This document shows positions 26,920 through 34,650 of a DNA stretch of 64,000 nucleotides, one piece after another. Source of the stretch: Mycobacterium yunnanensis. GTDB lineage: Bacteria; Actinomycetota; Actinomycetes; Mycobacteriales; Mycobacteriaceae. The stretch lies in NCBI RefSeq assembly GCF_025823185.1, contig NZ_JACKVK010000009.1, positions 425,476 to 489,475 of the forward strand. Direction: 5' to 3'. Each line of letters starts with the position of its first letter. Within the stretch, counting starts at the first letter, position 1. A program made the position numbers and the translations under genes. The notes beneath the pieces are model-generated. The model was not told the origin of the DNA. It did not search any database and worked only from the letters and a program-made list of their open reading frames with translations.

Positions 26920-27428
26920 CGACCAAGAAGGCAATCCTGGCAGGCGGCTGCTTCTGGGGGATGCAGGACCTGATCCGCAAGCAGCCGGGCGTGGTGGACA
27001 CGCGCGTCGGATACACCGGCGGGCAGAACGACCACCCGACCTACCGCAAGCACCCCGGGCACGCCGAGGCCATCGAGATCGTCTACGACCCCGCGCAGAC
27101 CGACTACCGCGCGCTCCTGGAGTTCTTCTTCCAGATCCACGATCCGACCACCAAGGATCGCCAGGGCAACGACGTCGGCAGCAGCTATCGCTCGGCGATC
27201 TTCTACGTCGACGACGAGCAGAAGGCCGTCGCGCTGGACACCATCGCCGACGTGGAGGCTTCTGGCCTGTGGCCGGGCAAGGTGGTCACCGAGGTGACGC
27301 CCGCGGTCGAATTCTGGCAGGCCGAGCCCGAGCACCAGGACTACCTGGAGCGGTATCCCAACGGCTACACCTGCCACTTCCCGCGGGCAGGCTGGAAGCT
27401 GCCCAAGCGCGAAACCGCCTCGCAGTAG
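26916..27428 (+). CDS. msrA: Peptide-methionine (S)-S-oxide reductase
   Basis: A 170-residue MsrA with catalytic GGCFWG (about 10-15), GYTGG (about 32-36) and YRSAIFY further on. A second Cys in GYTCHFPR near the C-terminus could resolve the sulfenate. It overlaps msrB by four bases. The neighbour on the other side is CYP138, as for msrA (Rv0137c) in M. tuberculosis; the msrB partner is the difference. Cytoplasmic repair of oxidised methionine. Confidence 0.93.
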   Translation: MTTKKAILAGGCFWGMQDLIRKQPGVVDTRVGYTGGQNDHPTYRKHPGHAEAIEIVYDPAQTDYRALLEFFFQIHDPTTKDRQGNDVGSSYRSAIFYVDDEQKAVALDTIADVEASGLWPGKVVTEVTPAVEFWQAEPEHQDYLERYPNGYTCHFPRAGWKLPKRETASQ

Positions 27429-27448
27429 GGCGCTTTCCCCGCGAGGGG

Positions 27449-28792
27449 TCAGGCCAGGGGGGTGGGGCGGCGGCGGACGATCACGCGGCCGCCCGCCTTC
27501 GGCGTGAACGCGACCCCGCGCGAGTGGATCTTCTCGTCGGGCGCGGTGGTGGTCTGGATCTCGAAGTGGCGCAACACCGTTCGCAGGACGACGTCCATCT
27601 CGACGTTGGCGAACGCCGCACCGACGCAGCGACGGGTGCCACCGCCGTAGGGGACGAACCCCGGCGTCGCGGGCCGCTTGCCCAGGAAGCGCTCCGGGTC
27701 GAACAGCTTGGGCGACGGGAACTCCTGCGGGCGGCCGTGGATGTGCCCCAACGCGACGAAGATCGAGTATCCGCGCGGAATCACGTAGTCGCCGAGTGCG
27801 AACGTCGGCGCGTAGACGTGGCGGCCGGCGAAGTCGATGACGGTGCGCGCCCGCTGCGTCTCCAGGATGGTGGCCTGGCGGTATTCGTTGTCCCCGGTGC
27901 GCGCCTCGTCCTCCAGTCGACGGAGCACCTGCGGGTGGCGCGACACCCGTTCGAACACCCAGGCCAGCGTCGACGCGGTGGTCTCGTGACCGGCGGCGAG
28001 CAATGTCAGCAGCTCGTCGCCGATATCGCGTCGGGACATCGCCGAGCCGTCTTCGTAGGTGCTGCGCAGCAGCAACGTCAGGACGTCGTCACGCTCCTCG
28101 AAGTGAGGGTCGGCGGCGACCGAGTCGATCAGCCGCTCGACGACGGCGTCGTACTGGCGCCGGTAGGCGGCGAGCCGACCCCACGGGGTAAGACGCCCGT
28201 AGGTGCGCGACGGCGTCGGCAGCACGGCCAGTCTCGATCCCAGCGTGACCCACGGCGGAATGATGCGCCGCAGCTCGTCTAGCTGCTCGCCCTCGGCGCC
28301 GAAGACGGCCCGCAGGATGGCGTTGAGCGTGATGCGCATCATCGGTTCGAGCGACTCGAACTGCTGGCCCTCGGGCCACGACGCCGCCTCGCGCAGCGTC
28401 TCCTCTTCGAAGATGACCTCGTAGTTCTTGATGCTCTTGCCGTGAAACGGCGGCGTCAGCAGCTTGCGGCGGCGCTTGTGCTCGGCGCCGTCGAGGGCGA
28501 ACACCGAACCCGAACCCAGGATCCGGCTGAGGTTGGGCTGGATGTTGCCGACGTCGTCGGTGTTGGCCGCGAAGAGTTGCTTGGCCAGCTGCGGCTCGGC
28601 GACGGCGACCATGTTGCCGAAGACCGGCACACGCAGCGTGAACGCGTCGCCGTGGCGGCGGGTCATGGCTTCGACCGTGCGGCGCCGGGCTACGACGAAC
28701 CCCAGGGCCTGGATCGCCTTGGGGAGCCGCGGACTGGGCGGCAGGATCGGCGCCGGCGTCGAGGCTGGCGCTTCGATGGTGGCTTCGCTCAT
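27449..28792 (-). CDS. cyp138: Cytochrome P450, CYP138-like
   Basis: A 447-residue soluble P450. The I-helix oxygen-binding motif AGHETTAS, an ExxR helix (ETQR) and the heme loop PYGGGTRRCVG with the proximal Cys near residue 388 are all present. I assign CYP138 mainly from context: msrA on one side and a divergent TetR on the other reproduce Rv0135c-Rv0136-Rv0137c. Redox partners are not encoded nearby, and the substrate of CYP138 is not established. GGGGAGC precedes ATG 28792; CGGTACCG repeats in the 100-base divergent gap suggest TetR control. Confidence 0.82.
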   Translation of the reverse strand: MSEATIEAPASTPAPILPPSPRLPKAIQALGFVVARRRTVEAMTRRHGDAFTLRVPVFGNMVAVAEPQLAKQLFAANTDDVGNIQPNLSRILGSGSVFALDGAEHKRRRKLLTPPFHGKSIKNYEVIFEEETLREAASWPEGQQFESLEPMMRITLNAILRAVFGAEGEQLDELRRIIPPWVTLGSRLAVLPTPSRTYGRLTPWGRLAAYRRQYDAVVERLIDSVAADPHFEERDDVLTLLLRSTYEDGSAMSRRDIGDELLTLLAAGHETTASTLAWVFERVSRHPQVLRRLEDEARTGDNEYRQATILETQRARTVIDFAGRHVYAPTFALGDYVIPRGYSIFVALGHIHGRPQEFPSPKLFDPERFLGKRPATPGFVPYGGGTRRCVGAAFANVEMDVVLRTVLRHFEIQTTTAPDEKIHSRGVAFTPKAGGRVIVRRRPTPLA

Positions 28793-28811
28793 GAAGGGCT
28801 CCCCAGATCAT

Positions 28812-28862
28812 GCGGTACCGCGGCGTACCGGCTTTGGTGTAGTACGGTACCGCTTAGTACCG
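28812..28862. promoter_or_regulatory. Putative TetR operators between cyp138 and its divergent regulator
   Basis: The 8-base palindrome CGGTACCG occurs twice (28813-28820, within the longer palindrome GCGGTACCGC, and 28845-28852) with centres 32 bases apart, about three helical turns. Two further GTACCG half sites lie at 28825-28830 and 28857-28862. All are inside the short gap between the two divergent starts, the normal place for a TetR-family repressor to control itself and its neighbour. Binding by the adjacent TetR is inferred. Confidence 0.5.
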
Positions 28863-28892
28863 AGCGCGCGCAAGGGTGGAGGTGAACCGACG

Positions 28893-29510
28893 ATGAGTAC
28901 CGCCACGGTCGACGACACCTCACCGGCCGGTGCGACCGCCTTTCGCCGACGACTCCTCGACGGCCTGGCGGAGTCGATCGCCGAGCGCGGCTACCGAGCG
29001 ACCACGGTCGCCGACGTGGTCCGGGGCGCCAAGACCTCCAAGCGGACGTTCTACGACGAGTTCGCCAGCAAGGAGGAGTGCTTCGTCGAACTGCTGGGCG
29101 CCAACAACGACGACCTGATCGCCGGCATCACCGCCGCCGTCGACGGCGACGCCGCCCCCGAGGTGCAAATCGCCGCCGCCGTCGGCGCGTACGTCGACCA
29201 CATCGAATCCCGGCCTGCGATCACCCTGAGCTGGATCCGCGAGGCGCCCGCCCTCGGCGATCTGGCCCGCCCGCTCAATCGCGTTGCGATGCAACACCTT
29301 ACGGACATGCTCGTCGCGATCAGCAACAGTCCCGGTTTCGACGCCGCCGGGTTGGCGCCGATCTCGCGCCCCCTGGCGCTCATCCTGCTCGGCGGTCTCC
29401 GCGAGCTGACGGCGCTGCTGGTGGAGGACGGCCAGGACGTCCGGGGCATCGTCGACCCCGCCGTCACCGCGGCCCGAGCCATCCTCGGCCTGCCGATCAG
29501 CCGAGGATGA
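28893..29510 (+). CDS. TetR-family regulator (Rv0135c-like)
   Basis: A 205-residue TetR protein. The N-terminal DNA-binding domain is clear: LAESIAERGYRATTVADVV then KTSKRTFYDEFASKEECF (about 25-67). The C-terminal ligand domain is helical and hydrophobic. GGAGGTGA precedes ATG 28893. Divergent from cyp138 with candidate operators in the gap, as Rv0135c is to cyp138 in M. tuberculosis. The last 14 bases overlap the end of a second, convergent TetR gene. Confidence 0.85.
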   Translation: MSTATVDDTSPAGATAFRRRLLDGLAESIAERGYRATTVADVVRGAKTSKRTFYDEFASKEECFVELLGANNDDLIAGITAAVDGDAAPEVQIAAAVGAYVDHIESRPAITLSWIREAPALGDLARPLNRVAMQHLTDMLVAISNSPGFDAAGLAPISRPLALILLGGLRELTALLVEDGQDVRGIVDPAVTAARAILGLPISRG

Positions 29511-30066
29511 GGCGCGCCGCCTTCTCCAAGCGCTGTGCGATCCACTCGTAGGACGCGTAGCCCATCCCGGCCCGCACCAGCGCTCCGTTGTACAGCATCT
29601 CGAGTGAGTCGATGACGTCCTCGTCGACCTGCGGACCCAGCGCCGCCGTCAGCCGCGCCCTGATGTCGACGCCGATGCGCTGACGCAATGCCTCGACGTC
29701 GGGATCCCGGCCGAGCAGCGCGCTGGTGACCGCGCCCGCGAACTCCGGCTCGTCGGCGACCAACAGCGCAATGTGCTGCAGCACGTCCACGACGCGGGTG
29801 GCCCGGTCGTCGGACTCGTGGGGCGCCGGCGGCGCTGCGGCCAGGCGGCGCCAGAACACCTCGGCGACGAGGTGCTCCTTGGACGAGAAGTAGGTGTAGG
29901 CCGTAGCCGCGCCGACCCCCGCCTCGGCGGCCACCCGACGCACGGTCAAGGCGGCGAAGCCGTCGCGGTTGAGGAGGTCGACCGCGGCTCGCCCGAGCCG
30001 GTCCACGGTCTCGGCCTGCTTGGCGGTCAGACGGCGCCGAGTCGACTCCAAGGCCGGATCGGACAC
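29497..30066 (-). CDS. TetR-family regulator, candidate regulator of the glycosyltransferase operon
   Basis: A 189-residue TetR protein: DGFAALTVRRVAAEAGVGAA then YTYFSSKEHLVAEVF form the helix-turn-helix (about 35-69). The start is GTG 30066 with no Shine-Dalgarno; TAGCGT lies 8 bases upstream, so the message may be leaderless. The perfect palindrome CGGACACGTGTCCG (30060-30073) spans the start codon, which fits autorepression. Nearly the same sequence lies over the promoter of the GT4 operon near 35.9 kb. Divergent from a methyltransferase gene 53 bases away. Confidence 0.8.
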   Translation of the reverse strand: MSDPALESTRRRLTAKQAETVDRLGRAAVDLLNRDGFAALTVRRVAAEAGVGAATAYTYFSSKEHLVAEVFWRRLAAAPPAPHESDDRATRVVDVLQHIALLVADEPEFAGAVTSALLGRDPDVEALRQRIGVDIRARLTAALGPQVDEDVIDSLEMLYNGALVRAGMGYASYEWIAQRLEKAARLILG

Positions 30067-30073
30067 GTGTCCG
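30060..30073. promoter_or_regulatory. Putative TetR operator at the regulator's own start
   Basis: CGGACACGTGTCCG is a perfect 14-base palindrome covering the GTG start of the reverse-strand TetR gene and lying 47 bases before the methyltransferase start at 30120. Its core GGACA-CG-TGTCC matches GGACA-TG-TGTCC at 35918-35929. Confidence 0.55.
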
Positions 30074-30119
30074 GACGCTACTACAACTCGGTGACACCAG
30101 CAACGGTAAGTTGGCCGTC

Positions 30120-30794
30120 ATGAGTGCCACCGACACCGCCCTGCCGCCCGCGGCCGCCCGCCTCTTCGCACTCGCCGAGCAGGTCACGGGGTTCATGCCG
30201 GCCGACGAGGGCCGCGCGCTCTACGACGCGGCGGTCACCTACCTCGGCGACGGAGTGGGCGTCGAGATCGGCACCTACTGCGGCAAGTCGACGGTGATGC
30301 TGGGTGCGGCCGCGCAGCAGACCGGCGGCGTGCTCTACACGATCGACCATCACCACGGCTCCGAGGAGCACCAGCCCGGGTGGGAGTACCACGACACCAC
30401 CATGGTCGACGACGTCACCGGGCTCTTCGACACCCTGCCGACGCTCCGCCACACCCTCGACGCCGCCGGACTCGACGAGAACGTCGTCGCCGTCGTCGGC
30501 AAGTCGTCGCTCGTCGCCCGCTCGTGGCGAACTCCGTTGCGGCTCTTGTTCATCGACGGCGGACACACCGACGCCGCGGCCCAGCAGGACTTCGACGGCT
30601 GGGCGCGCTGGGTCGCCGTCGGCGGCTCGCTCGTCATCCACGACGTGTTCCCCAACCCCGACGACGGCGGCCAGGCCCCGTACCGGGTATACCGACGCGC
30701 GCTCGACACCGGCTCGTTCCGCGAGGTCTCGGCGATCGGCTCGATGCGGGTCCTGGAGCGCACCTCCGGCACACCCGGTGAGACGCTGCCCTAG
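30120..30794 (+). CDS. Class I SAM-dependent methyltransferase (Methyltransf_24 type)
   Basis: A 224-residue methyltransferase with SAM-binding motif VGVEIGTYCGKSTVML (about 47-62) and LLFIDGGHTDAAAQQDF (about 142-158), where Asp and His of DGGH could bind metal as in catechol-type or sugar O-methyltransferases often found in glycoconjugate clusters. TAAGTT seven bases before ATG 30120 suggests a leaderless start. It is divergent from the TetR gene, sharing its operator region. Probably methylates a cytosolic small molecule; the link to the GT4 operon is inference from the shared palindrome. Confidence 0.75.
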   Translation: MSATDTALPPAAARLFALAEQVTGFMPADEGRALYDAAVTYLGDGVGVEIGTYCGKSTVMLGAAAQQTGGVLYTIDHHHGSEEHQPGWEYHDTTMVDDVTGLFDTLPTLRHTLDAAGLDENVVAVVGKSSLVARSWRTPLRLLFIDGGHTDAAAQQDFDGWARWVAVGGSLVIHDVFPNPDDGGQAPYRVYRRALDTGSFREVSAIGSMRVLERTSGTPGETLP

Positions 30795-30800
30795 TTCGGT

Positions 30801-30891
30801 CTATGCGCGAGCGGCGGCCCGCTCGACTGCTCCTATGCGCGAGCGGCGGCCCGCTCGACTGCTCCTATGCGCGAGCGGCGGCCCGCTCGAC
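30801..30891. repeat. Tandem 32-base repeat, 2.8 copies, each with a hairpin
   Basis: Copies start at 30801, 30833 and 30865, each opening CTATGCGCGAGCGG; copies one and two are identical over 32 bases and copy three over 27 before diverging. Each contains CGAGCGG/CCGCTCG, a seven-base-pair stem with a four-base loop. Copy three is the 3' end of the reverse-strand DUF2127 gene including its stop codon, so the end of the gene and its terminator-like hairpin appear to have been duplicated twice into the gap. Confidence 0.85.
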
Positions 30892-31632
30892 GTCGAGCAG
30901 CTGCTCGCCTCGGCGCTCCGCATCGTAGGCCGCGCGGCCGCCGCGGAGGCCGAAGAGGCGCTTGGACACCAGTAGATAGATGACGGCCGCCACGTTGATC
31001 ACGAAGGCACCCAGGCGCGTCGTGGTGACGCCCTTGGACAGCAGGTCGTACACCTCCAACGGCAGGAACACCGATGTCGCGACCACGGCGAAGTACTCGC
31101 CCCAGCGCTTGAGCAACCACAGGCCGACACCCTCCACCAGTTCGATCACCGCGTAGGCGATCAGCGCCGCGGTCAGCAGCGCCAGCGTCGACGGCTTGGC
31201 CGCCAAGGCCTTCTCCAGCTCGTGGATCGCGGTCATCTGGTCGACCTTGATGCCGGCGTTGCGCAACAGCGGGAGGTCGCGGTCGAAGGCCGCCTGGATG
31301 GACCCCTGCGCGCCGTGAAACTTCCACACCGCGTAGGCCGCCAGCGCGATGACCACCGCACGGATCCAGCGCTCGACCGCCAACGCCCGCAGGATGATCG
31401 CCTGCCGCAATGCCTTGCCGCGGATGACCATCGGGGCGTCGTCGGCCGGCCCTCGCCCGTGGGGCGGACCAGGCACGAAGTCGCCGCAGCGCAGGCAGCG
31501 CCACACCTCGCCAAGACCCGTCGTCCCGCTGAGCCGCTCGGCCAGAGCCTCGTCGTCCGGGGCGTAGGTCACGTGTCCCCGCCGCGCACACGTGCGCAAC
31601 TCCCACGTCGCGCGGTCCAAAGCTGTGCCCAC
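30865..31632 (-). CDS. DUF2127 membrane protein with N-terminal zinc-ribbon-like segment
   Basis: A 255-residue protein with four hydrophobic segments (about 84-104, 150-175, 180-200, 210-230) typical of DUF2127, a family of small predicted membrane proteins of unknown role. The first 60 residues carry two Cys groups (TCARRGH and WRCLRCGD) that could bind zinc, a less common addition. GTG 31632 has GAGGAG six bases upstream. The C-terminus (ERAAARA) is encoded in the last copy of a tandem repeat that continues downstream. Confidence 0.75.
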   Translation of the reverse strand: MGTALDRATWELRTCARRGHVTYAPDDEALAERLSGTTGLGEVWRCLRCGDFVPGPPHGRGPADDAPMVIRGKALRQAIILRALAVERWIRAVVIALAAYAVWKFHGAQGSIQAAFDRDLPLLRNAGIKVDQMTAIHELEKALAAKPSTLALLTAALIAYAVIELVEGVGLWLLKRWGEYFAVVATSVFLPLEVYDLLSKGVTTTRLGAFVINVAAVIYLLVSKRLFGLRGGRAAYDAERRGEQLLDVERAAARA

Positions 31633-31775
31633 CGTGGACTCCTCACTGCCAGTGCGGCGACGCCTCAGGTCGCCCAGCCGACGACGCTACCGACGCTTGC
31701 TGGCATTCGTCCCGTCACACGGCATATCCGAGAACTTACGTTCGTGCATAATCGGACACCGGGATTGGGGACGAC

Positions 31776-32852
31776 GTGGCTTCATTCAGCCGATGGTGGT
31801 TGCAGCCCAGTCATTACGACTGGCTCAGTGGATACCTGCACGCGCACGGCATCAGTGCGACCGCCCGCGTCATGATGGCCGGAATCTCCGCGTCGCTGGC
31901 CCTGTGCCTGGTAGCCCTGGTCGTCGGCACCGACGGCCCCGGCGACGCGGGAGCCATCGCGATGACGTGGACCGCGTTCGCCGGCGGCGTGGCCGGCATG
32001 ATCCTGTGGACGGTGCGCTGGCCGACCCGCGCTCAGGCGACCGCCTTCGCCATCGTGACCAACACGTCCATCGCGCTGGCCTGCCTGGCCTACCCGGCCC
32101 CGATGGCTTCGCTAGTCGGTTGCGTCGCCTTTGCCATCAGCGGCGCCTACATCGCGTTCTTCCTCACCTCGAAGTACGTCGTCTACAACTTCACCGTCGC
32201 GGCGGTCGTCGCCGGCTACGCGGCAGGCAGGATGATGGCCGACGGACACGTCGCCCTGGCCGTGGTCGACCTGTTCCTGGTGCTGCAGGTGAACATCGCA
32301 ATGCCGCTGGCGATCCAGGTGTTGATCCGTGCGCTCGGCGACGACCTCGTCCGGGCCGACCTCGACCCGCTGACCGACCTGTGCAACCGACGGTCGTTCA
32401 AGCTCGAGACCATGGGGCTGATCGTCGCCCGGCCGGCCGCCGACATGTTCCTGCTCGTGGCGGTGATCGACCTCGACGACTTCAAGTCCATCAACGACCG
32501 CTTCGGTCATCTGGCCGGCGACCGCGTGCTGGTCGAGGTGGCGAAGGCCCTGAGAGCGAGCACGGCCGACACGGCGGTGGTCGCGCGCAGCGGCGGCGAG
32601 GAGTTCATCGTGGCCGACACGTCCCATGTCGGCGACGCGGGCCCGCTGGCGCAGCGCATCTGCGAGGCCGTCGCGGACCTCCCGGTGTCCATCACCGCCA
32701 GCGTCGGCACCGCATGCGCCCCATTGGAGGACGTGCCCGCCCAGCAGCACGCGGCGATGGTGGACTACCTCGTCGGCGTCGCGGACAAGGCCATGTACAG
32801 CGCCAAGCGCAGCGGCGGCAACAGGAGCCACCACCACGGCCCGACGCGCTGA
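31776..32852 (+). CDS. Membrane GGDEF diguanylate cyclase
   Basis: A 358-residue protein: five or six hydrophobic segments fill residues about 30-185, followed by a GGDEF domain (DPLTDLCNRRSFKLE, DLDDFKSINDRFGH, RSGGEEF near 271). The GGEEF signature and the Asp in DLDDFK are intact, so it should make cyclic di-GMP from GTP. The residues before GGEEF lack the RxxD inhibitory site, so product inhibition is not expected. GTG 31776 follows GGGGA; CATAAT at 31746-31751 could be the -10. The membrane part resembles no sensor I can name. Confidence 0.88.
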   Translation: MASFSRWWLQPSHYDWLSGYLHAHGISATARVMMAGISASLALCLVALVVGTDGPGDAGAIAMTWTAFAGGVAGMILWTVRWPTRAQATAFAIVTNTSIALACLAYPAPMASLVGCVAFAISGAYIAFFLTSKYVVYNFTVAAVVAGYAAGRMMADGHVALAVVDLFLVLQVNIAMPLAIQVLIRALGDDLVRADLDPLTDLCNRRSFKLETMGLIVARPAADMFLLVAVIDLDDFKSINDRFGHLAGDRVLVEVAKALRASTADTAVVARSGGEEFIVADTSHVGDAGPLAQRICEAVADLPVSITASVGTACAPLEDVPAQQHAAMVDYLVGVADKAMYSAKRSGGNRSHHHGPTR

Positions 32853-32866
32853 GCGTCGCTCAGCGC
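32846..32866. terminator. Bidirectional hairpin across two convergent stop codons
   Basis: GCGCTGAGC (32846-32854) and GCTCAGCGC (32858-32866) pair over nine bases around a three-base loop. The TGA of the cyclase gene and the TGA of the convergent gene lie symmetrically in the two arms, so one structure can serve both transcripts. Confidence 0.65.
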
Positions 32867-33930
32867 CCGAACGACGCGCAGGCGCAGTCGAAGTCGCCCA
32901 CCAGACCGCGGGGAAGATCGGCGCCGCGGAAAATCCCGTTGCCCAGCGTCGTCGAAGACAAGGCGTCGGCGGCGAGGATCACCGCAGCCCCGGTCCACGT
33001 GGTGCGCTCCACCGGCCAGCGCTTGCCGTCGGTGAACACCAGACCCGTCCAGTAGGAGCCGTCCTCCTCGCGAAGGTGCTGCATGGCCGCGAATTGTTCG
33101 TGCGCCCGTGCCGAATCGCCAATCGCATCGAGTGCCATCACCAGCTCGCATGTCTCGGCGCCGGTCACCCACGGCCGGTGGTCGACACACCGAATGCCGA
33201 GACCGGACACCACGAACCGGTTCCACCGTTCGTCGATGCGCGCGCGGGCGGCGTCTCCGCGCAGCGCCCCGCCCAGCACCGGGTAGTACCACTCCATCGC
33301 GTGGTCGTCCTTGAGGTTGAACGCCTCGGGATGCTCGGTGATCGCATGACCGAGGCTGCCGACGGCCACCTCCCACTCCGGCCGGGACTCGCCGAGGCGG
33401 TTCGCCAGCGCCAACGCGCAGCGAATGCTGTGGTGAATACTGGCGCACCCGGTCAGCAGCGCCTCCGGGATGATGCCCGAAGGGCCTCTTGCCCAAGCGA
33501 TTTGGCCACCGTCGAGCTGCATGGTGAGGACGAACTCGACGGCCGCCTCGACGACCGGCCACATGGACCTGGCGAAGCCGAGGTCACCGGTGACCAGCAC
33601 GTGGTGCCACACGCCCGTGGCGACGTAGGCACAGAAGTTGCTGTCGCTGTTGCCGTCCTCGAGGACGCCGTTGCGCATCTGGATCGGCATCGACCCGTCG
33701 TCGCGCTGTACGTCGCGGCACCACTGGAAGGCCGCACGCGCGGGCTCCCACAGTCCGGCCACGGTGAGCGCCATCGCGTTCTCGACGTGGTCCCACGGGT
33801 CGGTGTGACCGCCTGCGAACCAGGGCAGCGCACCGGAGGATTCCTGCGTCGCGGCAATGGAGACCGCCGTCTGCCGGCACTGCTCCGGCGTCAACACGCC
33901 TGGTATCCCAGGGATGTCATGACGCCGCAT
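32860..33930 (-). CDS. Six-hairpin glycosidase-like (alpha/alpha-barrel) protein
   Basis: A 356-residue soluble protein made of repeated helix pairs with aromatic and acidic residues in the loops (GALPWFAGGHTDPWDHVENA, DDGSMPIQM, NSDSNFCAYVA, DDHAMEWYYPVLGG, DGSYWTGLV), the look of an (alpha/alpha)6 barrel. Databases often call such proteins prenyltransferase or glycosidase; I favour the six-hairpin glycosidase fold. No signal peptide, so it acts inside the cell. Last gene of the GT4-methyltransferase operon, three bases after the methyltransferase stop. Activity unknown. Confidence 0.65.
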   Translation of the reverse strand: MRRHDIPGIPGVLTPEQCRQTAVSIAATQESSGALPWFAGGHTDPWDHVENAMALTVAGLWEPARAAFQWCRDVQRDDGSMPIQMRNGVLEDGNSDSNFCAYVATGVWHHVLVTGDLGFARSMWPVVEAAVEFVLTMQLDGGQIAWARGPSGIIPEALLTGCASIHHSIRCALALANRLGESRPEWEVAVGSLGHAITEHPEAFNLKDDHAMEWYYPVLGGALRGDAARARIDERWNRFVVSGLGIRCVDHRPWVTGAETCELVMALDAIGDSARAHEQFAAMQHLREEDGSYWTGLVFTDGKRWPVERTTWTGAAVILAADALSSTTLGNGIFRGADLPRGLVGDFDCACASFGR

Positions 33931-33933
33931 GGG

Positions 33934-34650
33934 TCAGGCCGCCGGCTTTTCGAAGTACAGGGCGACGCTCTTGCCAATCAGGGGATTGAGGAGGGACTCG
34001 GCGTTGCGGGTCAACCACGGCCGCGACATCATGTCCCACACCAGCATCTGGTGGTACGCCTTGACGAGCGGATTGTCCGGCTTGTCAACGCCGACAGCGC
34101 ATTTGAGCCACCAGAACGGCGAGTGCAGCGCATGCGCGTGATGCTGGTGCTCGAATCGCAGCCCCCTGGCGGTGACCTTCTCGAGCAATTCGTCGGCCCG
34201 GTAGATACGGATGTGACCGCCCTCGTTGGCGTGGTACTCGCCCGACAGCGCCCAGCACACCTTCTCGGGCAGCCAGCGCGGCACCGTGATGGCAAGTCGG
34301 CCACCGGGTTTGAGCACGCGAACCAGCTCGTCGATGGCCGCGTCGTCCTGCGGGACGTGCTCGAGGATCTCCGAGGCAATCACGAAGTCGAAGGTGCCGT
34401 CGTCGTACGGCAGGTCGAGCGCGTCACCCTTGACGGCCTCCGCCTTCGCCGACGCGGGCGCCTCGCCCTGTTCCTGCATCGCGTGGAGAATCGCGTCGAC
34501 GTTGTTGAGTTCGGCGACGTCCTGGTCGAACGCGACGACGTCGGCGCCCCGGCGGAACGCCTCGAACGAATGCCGTCCGGCACCGCATCCCACGTCGATG
34601 AGGCTGCTACCCGCACCCACGCCCAACCTGTCGAAGTCGACGGTCAACAT
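33934..34650 (-). CDS. Class I SAM-dependent methyltransferase (Methyltransf_11 type)
   Basis: A 238-residue methyltransferase with motif I LIDVGCGAGRHSFEAF (about 18-33), acidic residue after strand two (VAFDQD) and FDFVIASEILEHVP (about 88-101). ATG 34650 overlaps the GT4 stop by seven bases, which fixes the start and shows translational coupling; the longer frame is antisense-free but unnecessary. The C-terminal half carries many aromatic residues (HSPFWWLKC), perhaps for a lipid or sugar substrate. Probably decorates the product of the adjacent glycosyltransferase. Confidence 0.82.
   Translation of the reverse strand: MLTVDFDRLGVGAGSSLIDVGCGAGRHSFEAFRRGADVVAFDQDVAELNNVDAILHAMQEQGEAPASAKAEAVKGDALDLPYDDGTFDFVIASEILEHVPQDDAAIDELVRVLKPGGRLAITVPRWLPEKVCWALSGEYHANEGGHIRIYRADELLEKVTARGLRFEHQHHAHALHSPFWWLKCAVGVDKPDNPLVKAYHQMLVWDMMSRPWLTRNAESLLNPLIGKSVALYFEKPAA

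Noticed and set aside
30801..30891. Direct repeats with a 32-base period as a CRISPR array
   Set aside because: Units are contiguous with no spacers, and one copy is the coding end of the DUF2127 gene.
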